Source of the DNA: Obelidium mucronatum
Taxonomy: Eukaryota; Chytridiomycota; Chytridiomycetes; Chytridiales; Chytriomycetaceae
Reading direction: 5' to 3'
Length of the DNA stretch: 56,506 bases
Assembly: GCA_025765595.1 (NCBI GenBank)
Contig: JAIVFH010000174.1
Span: 1 to 56,506, forward strand
Below, in pieces: positions 11,986-24,181 of this stretch. The translations under genes and the position numbers were made by a program. Under the pieces are notes generated by a model, which was not told the DNA's origin, made no database searches, and worked only from the letters and a program-made list of their open reading frames with translations. How positions within the stretch are numbered: the stretch's first letter is position 1; each line of letters begins with the position of its first letter.

Positions 11986-13479
11986 ATGAACTACGACTCG
12001 AATGACCAAAGAGACTTGACTGCCATGGAAGCGCTGCTGCAGATGGCTGTGGCAGAGGATCTTGAGCCCTTCCAAGCACCACCAGCCAGAAGCACCCAAC
12101 AGATCAGCTATCGTACTTCTAATCCAGTCGCACTACACCATACACATGCTAGCACTCCTCCTATCCCTCCACAAACTCCCGCATTCAACTGCCACAGTCT
12201 GTTCGTCAAGACTCCCTTTGAGGCCCATTTGATTGTTGAAGCTGCAATTGGGGGCAACTTCCCTATTGTAAACGCTGGTGTATCTATGAACATCGGCAGC
12301 AGTCCCCACATTCAATCTGGTTCTGTAGTTGTTTTCGCTGAGAACAACCAGTTTTCGCAGATGCTCCGCTTTCGGGTAAGCGTGTGCATATGCGTGGTGT
12401 GTATATTGGCACTAAGCACCCTCCTGACTACACCAAAAATACTTAAACACTAGGACGGAAGAAGGTGGTCCCCTTCAAGACCGCAAGGTCCTTTTCTGTT
12501 GTATCGGTGGGTTGCTTTTTTTTCTGTCTCCATCTCTACGGTCGTCAGCGTTATTTATTTTTTTATCTTTCTCATCTCCCAAAATCACATCTCATGACAG
12601 GGAAGTAGAAGCAGTGACGCAACAAAGACGTCCGAAAGAAGCATCCACAAGGTTTCGCATCTTTAATTTTAAAATTTTGCGTGTCTTTGAGGTACTTAAA
12701 ACCAAAGCATGAAAATATAGATTCACCAACGTTGCTTTACGACTTAATTCCCAATTTGTCAGTAATGGATTAGCGAAGCGGACTCTGCGCGTCCTTGGCA
12801 GTGTGAGTTCTTCATTTTTTACATGTACCCATTTGGGCGATTCGAAATGTTGCCAAATCGAAAAAAAAAGACATGCCAACACTTTAATATTTATTAATCA
12901 ATGTAAAAATCACTCACGAAACAATCACACACGAATAGGATGGACTGAAATACCGTGTCATCAGCTACTTTTATCCAACCGATGTTGAGCATTTGTTTCA
13001 TGAAGGGAAAACGGGAAGGCTTATCCTTCCATCCAACAGCCAGGGAATTCAAACCGTTCATTTCGAAGCTGGAGGGTCTTGATATTGTTGGCCGGCCGGA
13101 TGCTTTTCCTGCACCATCGTCATCATCAAATGGGAGTGAAACCAGCACGAAACGAAAGCGGTTCAGGAATTTCCCAGATGACTTATATACACCAGTTCTC
13201 ACACGAAGTAGACTAAAGTCAGCAGCGAACTCGGAAGCTGTTGAAGCAAAGTCGCCTGTTCTTGAGTCCTTGAACTCTATTATTGAGTGCAATACTGTCA
13301 TCACCCAATCCGTGCTTGAGGGGGACTTTGGAAACCACGCAATATTTCAAGTCAACAGGCCCATACCACCACAATGTCCTTGTGGAGGGCTGGGTGTGAG
13401 AAAAGCTGCGGATTACTTTCGCGGCGAAAAGGAGGCATGGACTGGAAAGTCAGTGTGGCTCGCACCGTTGAATCATTGA
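11986..13479 (+). CDS. W5: WOPR paralogue, class A tail, with a frameshift
   Basis: Exons: 11986-12375, 12454-12506, 12601-12651, 12721-12802 and 12939-13479. The domain includes SLFVKTPFEAHLIVEAAIGG, IQSGSVVVFAENN, LRFR|DGRRWSPSRPQGPFLLYR, FVSNGLAKRTLRVLGS and DGLKYRVISYFYPTDVEHLF. In the last exon the frame changes by one base between LILPSNS and EFKPFISKLEG (about 13030-13045), inside the conserved PSxxPEF element, with no splice site to explain it. Beyond that the tail is intact: HAIFQV, CPCGGLGVRKAADYFR and WLAPL. Read literally, the protein would end soon after the break. The start at 11986 is chosen because the in-frame upstream ATG (11911) adds unrelated sequence. Confidence 0.7.
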
Positions 13480-13751
13480 AGATGCCGTCAAATGAACGAA
13501 AAAAACATGCAAAAGAAGGATGCCTTTCCTTGGATATGGATGTTTCTGTGCGATTTGTATAAATACGTAGAAATAGATTTTAGCAATGGTCCTTAAAGTT
13601 CTATTGGTAACCACTTTTATAATTAAGTTTCGAAAGACAGCCAGAACTGCCACTTCATCACATTGAGTAATTGACGAATTCATTCAAATTAAGCCTTGGT
13701 TCTTTGATGTAAAAAAAAACAAAAGAATTTTTAGATTTAAGAAAACAGACC

Positions 13752-15346
13752 GTGAAGCACCCGTCAACAAGAAGAAAAAAAGACTTCAATTTGGTCAAGA
13801 ACCCGACCTTGAATCAGGCACCGGACCAACCTTACATGAACAACTTAAACGTCCTGCTAGCAGCTGCTGAATCCTACACAGAGCCACCCCCATCTACAAG
13901 CTCACTATCCGGGATGCTGCGGCCGGAAGGAACAATCACCATCAATCGAAATCAAACTGAGGAGATCCAAAACACCGAACCCGAACAATACACTGGATTT
14001 ATGCCATCTCCAATCGATGCCCGCTGGAAGACGAATCTTTTTATATCAACGCCATTCGAAGCCCAACTAATCCTCGAAGCTGCTTTGAATGGATGTTTCC
14101 CCATCCTGAACAGCGGGCCCTGCAGTTCTCCTGCATTGCCGTCCATTCAATCCGGAACTGTTTTGATTTTCGCTGAAAAGGGAAGTCATTTCACTCAAAT
14201 GGTTCGGTTTCGGGTACGTTTTGGAGGGAAATTTAAGAAGTGTGGTCGTGATGAGCCCACATATTACTAATTCGGATCTCTTGGGTTTTAAGGACGGAAA
14301 AAGATGGTCTCCGTCTAGGCCTCAAGGTCCGTTCTTGCTTTACCGGTAAGATATCTTTGATTTGATTTTCCATCATTGATTCCGATCACCACATTTTTCG
14401 ATATCTTTCACAATCTCATCTCCAAGGCCTCATTTTTTTTTCTCTTAGTGAAATCGAAGGATTTGGAGGAATTACGCATGTTGGATCAGTGATTGAGAGG
14501 TCGAGCAGGTAAGGTTGTCTTCTTTTTTTTTTTTTTGGCGATTCTGAAGTGCAACCCCCCAAAAAAGATTCGTCAACAAGGCGTTGAGAGAAAGATGCAG
14601 ATTTATTCCAAACGGTTTAGCGAAACGATCGATTGGATTAACCGGAAGCGTAAGTATTACTGTGTTTTTTACTTACTGTCTGATGATATTATCATATTTA
14701 GGACGGTCTTAAATATAGAGTCATGTCATACTTCTATCCTATGGATGTGGAGCATATATATGTGTCTGGTAATACTCACGGTGTCTTGACGATTCCGTCA
14801 GAATGTCCAGAATATCAATCCTTCATCAAATCTGCAAAAGATCTACAAGAACCGATACCCCGTTCGTTGTCTACTGTAACCTCAAACATTTCGCAGCCTG
14901 CATCGAATGCGCAATATAGTTATACCTCGGCACAGCAACCTGGTCGAAGCAATCTTCCATCAACCCGATCCAAACCTTCGCGAGGCAACAGCAAGTTACC
15001 CTATTCTCGACCTCCTCCAATTTCTGAAGCTGCAAGCATACCCGAAACAGTTCCCAAACGGAATCCTTCTCCAAGCTGCTATTCGCAACTTTCTGCGGCA
15101 AGTTCCGATAGTCTTGAGATCTCGCCACACGCTGTATTCCAAGTGGAGAATCTGGACAGCACCGGCATGGGTCGCTTATTTGAAAATCATGCCGTTTTCC
15201 AGTTGAGAAGGGTTCGGCGCGGAGAAAGCCAGTGTAGTTGTGGTGGGCTGGGGATACGCCGAGCTGTTGATTATTTTCGGGGACAAGAAGACTGGACTGA
15301 GAGGCCAGTTTTTCTTGCACCGTTGTTGAATTTTGAAAAACGGTAG
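13752..15346 (+). CDS. W6: WOPR paralogue, class A tail with doubled HAVFQ
   Basis: Exons: 13752-14213, 14293-14345, 14449-14508, 14568-14649 and 14702-15346. It has the same intron set as W4 and W5 (R|DG, R|EIE, SSR|FVN, GS|DG), with all frames open. The N half is NLFISTPFEAQLILEAALNG, IQSGTVLIFAEKG, DGKRWSPSRPQGPFLLYR. The C half is RFIPNGLAKRSIGLTGS, DGLKYRVMSYFYPMDVEHIY and IPSECPEYQSF. The Ser/Pro-rich tail has the short element HAVFQ twice, about 23 residues apart, then CSCGGLGIRRAVDYFR and DWTERPVFLAPL. The start was chosen as the first ATG of the open frame. The N-terminus before the domain is about 95 residues and low complexity. Confidence 0.88.
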
Positions 15347-15679
15347 TATCGTGTTTATGTATTAGAATAGAAAGTAGATTATGAAGATCGTGTTTTTATT
15401 AGAATAGAAAGTAGATTATGAGCTTAAGAAAAGCATTTGAAAGGAACAATATGAAAGGCACAATATGGGATTCTCCGCTGATTTTGATTGGCTTATTGAA
15501 GCAAATCACAAAACAAAAATTTATTTGACTTTAGATCTCGCTTCATTTTTCCTCAACTGATCTCCCCCTTTTTTTTCCTTGGAGCAACATCTCACCGTCA
15601 CACAGCCTCTCTACTGGCTAAAGGAAGTCCGTCAGTTGTTCAACAGCACAGTCTTTTCAGTCTCTATCATCCAAAAAGA
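15347..15679. other. spacer W6-W7
   Basis: Holds a short direct repeat just after the W6 stop (listed separately). A pyrimidine-rich stretch (about 15540-15580) lies ahead of the W7 start. No gene is seen. Confidence 0.5.
15348..15421. repeat. two-copy tandem repeat, unit about 37 nt
   Basis: A 24-nt core beginning ATTAGAATAGAAAG is identical at 15361-15384 and 15398-15421. Each copy is preceded by ATCGTGTTT. It lies in the 3' flank of W6 and looks like a local slippage duplication. Confidence 0.85.
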
Positions 15680-17369
15680 ATGATTCCGTACAGCAACTAT
15701 CCGCAGCAACAACAATCTGTTATCAATATGGGCAGGGGTCTTTCTGCAAGCCGACTTCACGACATGACACCTCCCCTGCCACCACAACCAGTGTACATCT
15801 TCCACCACACTTTCTTTGGGTTTATTAAAGACAGTCACGATGCCGCTTTGGTTATTGCCGGCTGCGTGGCCGGAGATCTACAGCCCTTCAACACGGCCCC
15901 AATGAACTCTACAAGCATCCAAATTACAAGCGGAACTGTGTTGGTATTTCAGGAGAATTCAGGAACGTCGATGGTCAGGTGGCGGGTCAGTCATCAATCA
16001 TTGCCCCAATTGTCTCTTTTTTTTCCTTTAGATCTGGGCGTTTGTTGTGACATTGTCAACAGATTGTCGCAGTTCCTTCCTTATCTTTGTTTGCGCTTGT
16101 TGTCTTATAGGCGTGGTATTCATATTTATTTTGTTCTTAGGATGGCAAGCGGTGGTCTCCGTCCAGACCGCAGGGTCAATTTTTACTGTATCGGTGAGTA
16201 TTTCCTCTCTGGCGCAGTCCTCCTTTCATCCCTTATCAATCACCTCACTTTCCTTGAAGAATATGCTGTGACTCAGGAGATGAAATTACGCGCTTTCTTG
16301 ATTTTCTACTAAGTGCATTTCGGCGGATGACTACTAAGAGAATAATTTGACTTACCAAACCACAAACACACCACAAAAAAAAAACAATCAACAACAGAGA
16401 AGTGGAAGCTAACACGAATCCAAATATGCATCATGAAGTTGAATTGAGTTCACGGTTTGTCAACATGTCCCTACGCGGTAGCTGCCGGTTTATTCCCAAT
16501 GGCCTAGCAAAGAGAACGATTGGGTTGGTTGGAAGCGATGGGAATAGATATAGGTGAGAATAACTTTATTATTTTGAGCCAAGAATTCGGAACTATATTA
16601 TGTTTTTCCTTTGTAATGAGGCCCTTTGTATTGAGACTTTCTTCTAAAAACCTTTTGAAAACCCAGAGTCATCAGCTATTTTTACCCGCCCGATGCCGAA
16701 AGATTCTTTGAAGATAAAAGAGACGACGTTATGAGACAAAGCAGACAAGTTCTATTTATGCCGTCTCAGTTGCAGCAGTTTTTCAAATACCGAGATGTGG
16801 ACGAGGCAGAACGGTATTCGCCACCGCCAAACTCCAGGAAAAGAAGCGCAAGTAGTAGCAGTGAACGAATCGTGAGCCCCCAGCGACACGGAAGTGGGGG
16901 ACTTTGTGCACAAACCTCTTTTGGCACGTATTCCCCACCACTGCCAGCAAGAGCACCAACTCCTCAACATTGTTCAACAGTAGCTTTTCGCTATCCTACA
17001 CACCGCTATAGGCCATACTTACGGCATCTGTCGTCTCCTCTTCTACCAACTCTCCCTGTTTTGGCACAACAGCAGCCATCGCCTTCAACAACGTCAAGCA
17101 CAGTATCACTACTGCCACCATTTCAAGCAACAGACGAACGAGCTTACTTTCGGGGCGAAAACGCATTCCATCCAATGTTTCAAGTCAGCGATATGGGAGG
17201 GTGCCATCAAAGAGCTACTGGCGGCAATTTCGGCCATAGTCACAGCAGTGATGTCCGTGCGAGCTGCCCGTGTGGGGGATTAGGGATTCGGAAAGCTCAT
17301 AATTACTTTTGGAATGATCCCTTTTGGTTTGATAGGCCGATACAGCTGGCGCCTTTAAAAAAGGTTTAA
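15680..17369 (+). CDS. W7: WOPR paralogue, class A tail
   Basis: Exons: 15680-15985, 16141-16193, 16398-16553 and 16667-17369. The N half is HTFFGFIKDSHDAALVIAGC, ITSGTVLVFQENS, VRWR|DGKRWSPSRPQGQFLLYR|EVE. The C half is FIPNGLAKRTIGLVGSDGNRYR|VISYFYPPDAERFF and MPSQLQQFF. The tail is Ser/Pro-rich, then FHPMFQV, SCPCGGLGIRKAHNYFW and FWFDRPIQLAPL. Compared with W4-W6 it lacks the introns at GS|DG and before FVN and gains the R|VISYF site, a structure shared with W8 and largely with W9. All frames are open. The ATG at 15680 is the first in the frame. Confidence 0.9.
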
Positions 17370-17797
17370 AAAGAAAATTGCACTTCATCATGCTAGAGTT
17401 GAAAAGCAAGAAGTAGAATTGTATAATCGTTGTAAATTACAGCAAGAATTAAAAATAATTATTATTTATCATTCTCGATTTCGATTGTATATCGTCTGAG
17501 TGGCGACAAATTCAGAATTATCAAAAAATTCAGTTATTAGTGTGGCTCACGACTTTGATTTAATTTCCTTTTTTTGAATGTTGAGTGTTGAGACCCTTGA
17601 AAATTGCCGGTGGTGCTTCAGCTAACCAATGACATTTTTTTTGCTGCACGGATTTCATCACCACTTTTTTCTCCATCTCCACTTTCATTTCGCTTTTTTT
17701 CTTTGCTTTGCTTTATGCACCCCTAATTTTTTACATAAACTTCCCGACATACTTCTGTGACACTTTTTAGCACTGACACTGAATCGAGGGGGCGAAA
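17370..17797. other. spacer W7-W8
   Basis: AT-rich, with a T/C-rich stretch at about 17640-17710 ahead of the W8 start. No gene is recognised. Confidence 0.45.
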
Positions 17798-20125
17798 ATG
17801 GAACCACGGCCTGCTGATACATATCATACCATTGAATCAAATTTGGAGACTTCCGGATCAGCTTCCGCCTCTTCCTATCAGATGCGTCATCCCGCCTTAA
17901 GCAGTCAAATACAAGCGATCTTGAGTTATCCAGATCATGGACTTCAACTGGATGGACAAGACCAACAAGACGATTCACTCAATGCATTCACAAACACTTG
18001 GTTTGGTTTTGTACAAGACTCACATGACGCCGCTTTAGGTATTTTGTCACTTCCAACACACACAACTCTCAAGCCACTGCCTCCTTCCAACTATTTTACC
18101 TAAAAAACAAATTATTGAAACACGTCTCTATACGTCTCATTTTTTTTGACAATTAGTGATGGAAGCCGTTATCGCAAAGCATCTCCAAGCCGTCAACAGT
18201 GTCCCAGGCGTTTCAATGTCAAGCATTCCCATCCAATCAGGCACTGTCTTGGTTTTCAGTGAATCAAGAGCCGTATCAAACAACATGCAGCGATGGAGGG
18301 TAATTATAAAATGTTAAAAATTTGGTGTTATCTTCGGCTGACTCCCCCCTTGACTTTTCTCGTATCACACTCTTCTTTTTTTTGTTGACTCTTATTTTAT
18401 GTGACAGGACTCAAAACGATGGTCGCCTTCACGACCACAAGGTCCTTTTTTATTGTACAGGTAATGTTGCGGTTGTGGTGGTGAGTAATGTAGAAACGTG
18501 TCTAATGTTTTTTCCTTACACAGAGAAGTAGAACCAAAACTTTTGGCCTCCGAAAGCACAAACTTGGAATTGGAAACAAGTACACGGTTTGTGAATCTGT
18601 CGCTTCGAGGAAATAGGCGGTTTGTCGTGAATGGATTGGCAAAGAGAACGATTGGATTGACTGGAAGCGATGGAAACAAGTACAGGTGAATATCAGACTC
18701 TTCACTTAAAAAATACTCCAAAAAAGAGCTAAAACTGTTTTATCTTTACTTAGAATTATAAATTATTTCTACCCGAATGATGTGGAGTCTATTTATGAGC
18801 GCGAAAACAACAACAGCAACAGTAGCAGCAGCGCATCAAAACCGCCAATTACTGGATTATGTCGACCTGGAGAAGTCAAAGAGTTTGAGCAGTATTATGC
18901 CACTGTCGAGGCACTCTTCAAAGACCTAGGCGGTCCTCCCTTGCGACGATATGGACCGAACGGAGTGAAACCAGCAGCAACTCAGCAAGGGCCACAAAAG
19001 AAAAAAGCCGGAAAAAAGAGGAGAAGGGACAAATCGTCGAGTTTGAGCGACTATTCATCAGAATTTGAGGTTGAAGAGGATGAGACGCCAAAAAAGAAAA
19101 GCGCCAAGTCTCCCAAAAAGATTTCGAGCCCAAACAGACTGGCTGTTTCCACATCACCTTTTGGAAGCGAGGGGTCGGCTTCGATGCAGCAGCAGATCCA
19201 GCAGCAATGGAGTCCGATTTCTTTGGGTTTCAAGAATAGCTTGCCGAGCATTTTGGATTTACCCATCCAGTTTCAGCAGCTTCAAAATCAATCGCCGAAT
19301 AATCCTTCATTCAAAAGTCCTGCTAGTTATCGTGTCCAAGTTCAGCCTTCTCCAGAGCGTAACGAGTTTGAACATCAACAACGCGTCTTGTTTCGGCAGC
19401 AGCAACAACAAGCGCAGTTGCAATATCAATCAAAACCGCAATCTTCAATGAGGCAAGAAGAAAATGTATTTATTCGCCAGACCCAACAAACGTCAGTTGA
19501 AGAGCTCCGGAGAAGTGAATCACGACAATTACTTCAGCAGCAACAGCAAAAACAAGCCGTCTACTTTCGCCAAAACCAACAACAGCAGCAAAATCGGCAA
19601 TATATAGCAGATCCCATCTTTTACCGGGAGCCGGCTCCGCAATTACAAATCAATCAGCCGCCGCCTATTCTGCCCCCACAAAATCAAAACAAGCAGATAG
19701 TCACACAACCGATCCCTTTGCCGCAACCTTTTCCTCAAAAAACAGTCATTACAAACAACGAAGTATTCAATGCGCACTACAACATGGCTCTGTCTGGCCC
19801 ATCAACGACGTCCAATATCCAACAATCTGGAACGAGCGGTGTAATCACTTCAAGGGAATTCACGCAACTGATTCACCAAGAGCAGCAATTCATGACGCGG
19901 GAAAACAAATACCACCCGATATTCCAGATTGAACAGGTGCTCCAGCAAAGACTTGCTTCGCCGCCTCCGTGTCCTTGTGGTGGTTTGGGTGTGCGACGAC
20001 CGCTTGATTTCTTTAAGAATGACAGGGGTTGGACAGAGAAACCAGTGTGGTTGGCACCTTTGCGTGCTGTTGCTGTTGTTGAAGCGGCTGGTCATGGAGG
20101 ATGGATGGGTTTATTGGTAGACTAG
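17798..20125 (+). CDS. W8: largest WOPR paralogue, long Gln-rich tail, class A
   Basis: Exons: 17798-18038, 18157-18299, 18408-18460, 18524-18685 and 18754-20125. The domain runs TWFGFVQDSHDAAL|VMEAVIAKHL, IQSGTVLVFSES, RWR|DSKRWSPSRPQGPFLLYR, VVNGLAKRTIGLTGSDGNKYR|IINYFYPNDVESIY. An extra intron splits the first helix (AAL|VME). The tail of about 450 residues begins with a basic cluster KKKAGKKRRRDK (likely nuclear localisation signal), then an acidic patch. A Gln-dominated region of some 300 residues follows (CAG/CAA runs). It ends YHPIFQIEQV, CPCGGLGVRRPLDFFK and WTEKPVWLAPL plus a 20-residue extension. Gln-rich tails are also known in ascomycete WOPR regulators, where they aid condensation and activation. 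That role here is inference. Confidence 0.9.
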
Positions 20126-20292
20126 AATATATATAATATATATTAAAATACACTTTTCGATGGCTTTTGATTTATTGTTTCAACAATTGAGGGTTATCGG
20201 GAAGTGTCGGAACTCTTTTCTTTTCGTTGGGGAAAAAAGACATTTTTTTGGAGTGCACCACCAATAACACCATCACCAACACCATTGGCTGA

Positions 20293-21765
20293 ATGATCTT
20301 CGACAGCATTTCGATTCCATCCGAAGTCCCAACGACTTCAGTCATCCCTCATCAACTGCAGCAACAGCTCCAGCAAGTCCAGCTCCAACAGCAGCAGCAG
20401 CAGCAGAGACCCCAGTCCCGAAGATTCACTGAAACTTGGAAGGGCTTCATCAAAGACCCCACCGATGCTTCGCTGATTATCGAGGCGTGCATTGCAAATA
20501 TGCTGCAGCCACTCAACATCATCCCAATGTCTCTCTCGGATTTGCAGATTCGGTCAGGGACTGTGTTGGTGTTTGCTGAAAACAGCTCTATGGGACAGAT
20601 GGTTCGATGGCGGGATGGATGCAGATGGAGTGCGAGTAGGCTGCAGGGTCCATTCCTGTTGTATCGGTATGTTGGTCGTTGGGTTTATCTAAAAATCTTT
20701 TGAGTTTGAGAACCCTAACATTACTTATCTTTTTCTTCGTTATGTCGTTTAGAGAAGTGGAAGCGTCAAATTCAAATACTAGTTCTGCCTCTGCCGAACC
20801 TGAGCGTGATGTGCGGTTCGTGAATACTGTTGTGAGGGGAAAGACAAAGTTTGTCACGAATGGAATGGCGAAGCGGACGCTGACGTTAACTGGTTCTGAT
20901 GGAAACAGATACAGGTTTGTTAAACTGTTTTGATTTGCTCCTCTTTCGGCTTGTTTTTGGTGTCACACTAACTCTTCCTCCTCCACAATAACACAGAGTC
21001 ATCAGTTACTTTTATCCCTCCGATGTTGGTCACTTGTACGGAGATGCAGTTCCTGCCGACAAAACTCCGAATTTGGCGACACCTTCGCAGCTGCCTGAAT
21101 TTGCTCGATTCACGAATAAGGTCGTGGTGCCTGCATACACTATGCCGGATCTTTCCCACAATGCTTTGAACCGATCTACATCTGGTTCAAACTTGGTTTC
21201 GTTGGTAGCAGCCGCAGCAGCCGCAGCAGCCGATAGTTCATCATTATCTTCATCTTCATCGTCGATTGCTGGTCCTTCTTCATCCACTTCATCGCGGCAA
21301 GTGATGGATTCGCCTCGAAATCAACGTGTACAGAGTCATGCAAGAGTGAATGACCAGCGACCATTGTATCACCACCACCAGCAACAAAGGCCAACTCCAT
21401 ATCCTTCACCCCACCAACCATCGTACAACAACTACAACAATAGCAGCGATAGCAATAAGCAGACAGAAACTCGTATTGTTCGCGAAGAAGAGAAAAACGC
21501 GGATGCATTCCACCATCCCATTTTCCAAATCCAACAACGGAATCCACAGTCGGCTTCATCAGCGAGCCTCTCTGAAAGCCACGAATCTTGCTCACGAACC
21601 AAAATCTTGAGTGCAACTGCATCATCATCGTCTTTAGCATCTTCCTCCTCTTCTTCCTGTAGCTGTGGTGGGTTGGGAATCAGGAAAGCGGCAGACTACT
21701 TTCGAAGTGACCCGTTTTGGACAGAGTTTCCAGTGACTCTTGCACCTATTAAAGAAAAGAAGTGA
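20293..21765 (+). CDS. W9: WOPR paralogue, class A tail
   Basis: Exons: 20293-20666, 20753-20914 and 20997-21765. A Gln-run N-terminus leads to TETWKGFIKDPTDASLIIEAC, IRSGTVLVFAENS, VRWRDGCRWSASRLQGPFLLYR|EVEA, FVTNGMAKRTLTLTGSDGNRYR|VISYFYPSDVGHLY and TPSQLPEFARF. This is one of the most canonical copies. The R|DG intron present in W7 and W8 has been lost. The tail contains an eight-Ala run within poly-Ser, then FHHPIFQIQQ, CSCGGLGIRKAADYFRSD and FWTEFPVTLAPI. Only 167 nt separate its start from the W8 stop. Confidence 0.92.
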
Positions 21766-22041
21766 ATGGATGGGAGTTATGATATGAGCCATTTTTGGAG
21801 GTGCTTCAAGTATGCTTGTTAGAAGTCGGGGTCATCTTGGTTTTTCCTTTTTTTTTTCTGATGTAAAGTGGGGGGATTCGAATTCGAATAAAAACATTGA
21901 TTGTACTAGTACTACATTTATTGGCTGTTGCAACACGTGGAACGGAACTCCACAAAGTCAGCTTCCGTTCCGATGTCGGAAAGATGATTGACAAAAAATC
22001 ACAAAAAATTTCTGTTTTGAAAGGGGTCAATCTCCTCCCCT

Positions 22042-23578
22042 TTGTCAATGTTCCAAGAAATGGCATCCAGCTCCGCATTTGGCACCATCGGAAGGGCGAT
22101 GGATCCCCTAGAGCAACTCTTGATGGCTGCAAAGCTGCAAGAACAGCAACAACTGCCTACAGTGTGGTATCCAAAAGCCTCCTCAACTGGATCTCCTATC
22201 AACGAAGAACATCGTGCCCAGCTCATCAACAACAGAAACAACACTATAGGACAAACGAATCAATCAATATCCGCACCTCCTGAATCCCACCTCCTACTCA
22301 TCACATCCAAGGCTCCTGTCACCATATCTCAAATAGCAGCAAGCGGAAGCCTCTTCAACTCCCGACAAGAAGAAACCTTCCATGGATTCATCAAAGACCC
22401 CATTGATGCTGCCATTCTCGCTGAAGCCGTCATTGCTAATCTGCTGAAACCATTCCGTGTAACGGAAACAGTTTCGCACTTGCTGATTGGTCATGGTACT
22501 GTCGTGGTCCTCGAGCCGGAAGCTATTCAATCGAGTGAACTGATATTTTGTAAGGTGAGGAAAACGTTGGTGGCTAGTCAGCTTTGTGGACAGAAACATG
22601 GAAACGGAGTGATACGGACTGTATAAAAACAGACACACGTCATGTGACTGACGCCTCTTGTTATTTTCTTTAATTTTCGCATATTTTGATATCATTCATT
22701 CTAATTTCCGTTCAATCTGTATAAAGGAAGGTGGAAGGTGGTCTTTTGCTTTCAAGCAAGGGTTATTCTCAATCTACCGTGAAGTGGAACCAACTGTAAA
22801 TAACATCTCGAGCCAGTCACAACAACGGCATCATCAACAAACGAAACAACTGCAACCCAAACTTGTGCCGAATGGTCTCTGTAAAAAAGTCATCACAGTG
22901 ATTGGAAGCGACACTCGGTCCTATTGCATAGTCTCGTACTTTCGAGCAAAAGACGTTGCTCACCATTATGGTGATTCTCCAATACTAAAAAGGAATTCGG
23001 TTCTGGACTCATCCTCAATACTATCTCTTCCATCCCGGGTCTCGCAATTTCAGCATTTGGTGGCTCGCGTGCACCAAAACTATTCAAATAGTGGATGGGT
23101 TGTCGAGTTGCCGAAACCTGACTTTAAACCGCAAGTGATGCAGGATGTCCATCCGACTTGTTTGTTTGTGGATTCGTCAAGGACTTCTGTGTGGGGAAAA
23201 CAGGAAGTGGAGGATGTGGATCAGGATGGCGATGAAGTGATGAGATTTCCCAATCCAGAACCTGCAATCCATCAGCAATATCATCAAATATTTCAATCGT
23301 CTTCAAGAGATGGAATGGAGCAAAGGCGTCGTTGTTCCTGTCGTTGGGTTGTTCGTAGAGATGAATGGGATTCGAAGCTTCCTATTCTGCCGCCGCTCTG
23401 GAGTGGAAATCGGCTATTAAGTGGCGTCAGAAGAGTTAACAGAAACCATCATAAAATGTCATTGCATACGGCGCTGGATGATCAGGATTTTCAGGGTCAG
23501 CGAAGGAGGAACTGTCCAGTTCACCATGGATCGAGCTCTTCGCCAGCGCCACATTGCGAATACCGATTCTTCAAATAG
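22042..23578 (+). CDS. W10: divergent WOPR paralogue, degenerate class A tail
   Basis: Exons: 22042-22554 and 22727-23578. A long N-terminus leads to ETFHGFIKDPIDAAILAEAV. The IRSG element is replaced by LIGHGTVVVLEPE and RWRDG by FCK|EGGRWSFAFKQGLFSIYREVE. The C half is LVPNGLCKKVITVIGSDTRSYCIVSYFRAKDVAHHY and LPSRVSQFQHL. The tail has YHQIFQSSSR, then RRCSCRWVVRR and LPILPPL, where the Gly-Gly-Leu of the class A motif is gone. A basic extension follows. It has a single intron at the conserved site before the DG-equivalent. The loss of WSxSR suggests altered DNA recognition. An alternative start is the in-frame ATG at 22063. Confidence 0.82.
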
Positions 23579-24181
23579 ATTTGTCTATTTTATTTAGCAT
23601 CTTTTTGCGGTCACAATGGACTCACGAGAATGAATGAAAACCCGAAATTAGATGTTCGACCTTGCTCTTCATGCTTTCAAAAAAAGAATGCGTGAGACAC
23701 CATTTCGAAGACTATGGTCAGTATTTCAGCAGCATTTTAACTTTCGAACGGCGTAAGTAAACTTGTGTTACAACCACGTTATTCACCGACACCTTATTGA
23801 GGATTTGCGCCGAGTAAGTGATTTCTTGCGGTAAAAAGGATTCTGTTTGCAATGTGGTATTTAAAATTCAATTGGATTTCAATTTGGAGATTAAGGACTG
23901 AATTTCACACCTACACAAAAGAGGCACATCAACGCATTGAAGACGTTGGCTTACAAAATATATTCATGGTAAATGAATTAGACCTAAACAGCAAACTGCG
24001 GCTATGTGTATCATCTCAAAGCAGAGGTTTGATTAAAACTGTCAAATGAAGCTGAAAAATTCAATTGGGAGATGGAGGGTGCGTGAAAAATTCCATTCCG
24101 CATGACCGACACATCAATTCAGTCCCTCATCTCTCTTTGCCATGAAAAAAGAAAGCTTAAAGAAAAAAAGCCGTTCTTATA
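23579..24181. other. spacer W10-W11
   Basis: About 600 nt, AT-rich. A 65-codon open frame at 23852-24049 has no recognisable domain. A purine-rich A/G stretch (about 24140-24175) precedes the W11 start. No WOPR remnant was found by eye. Confidence 0.4.
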
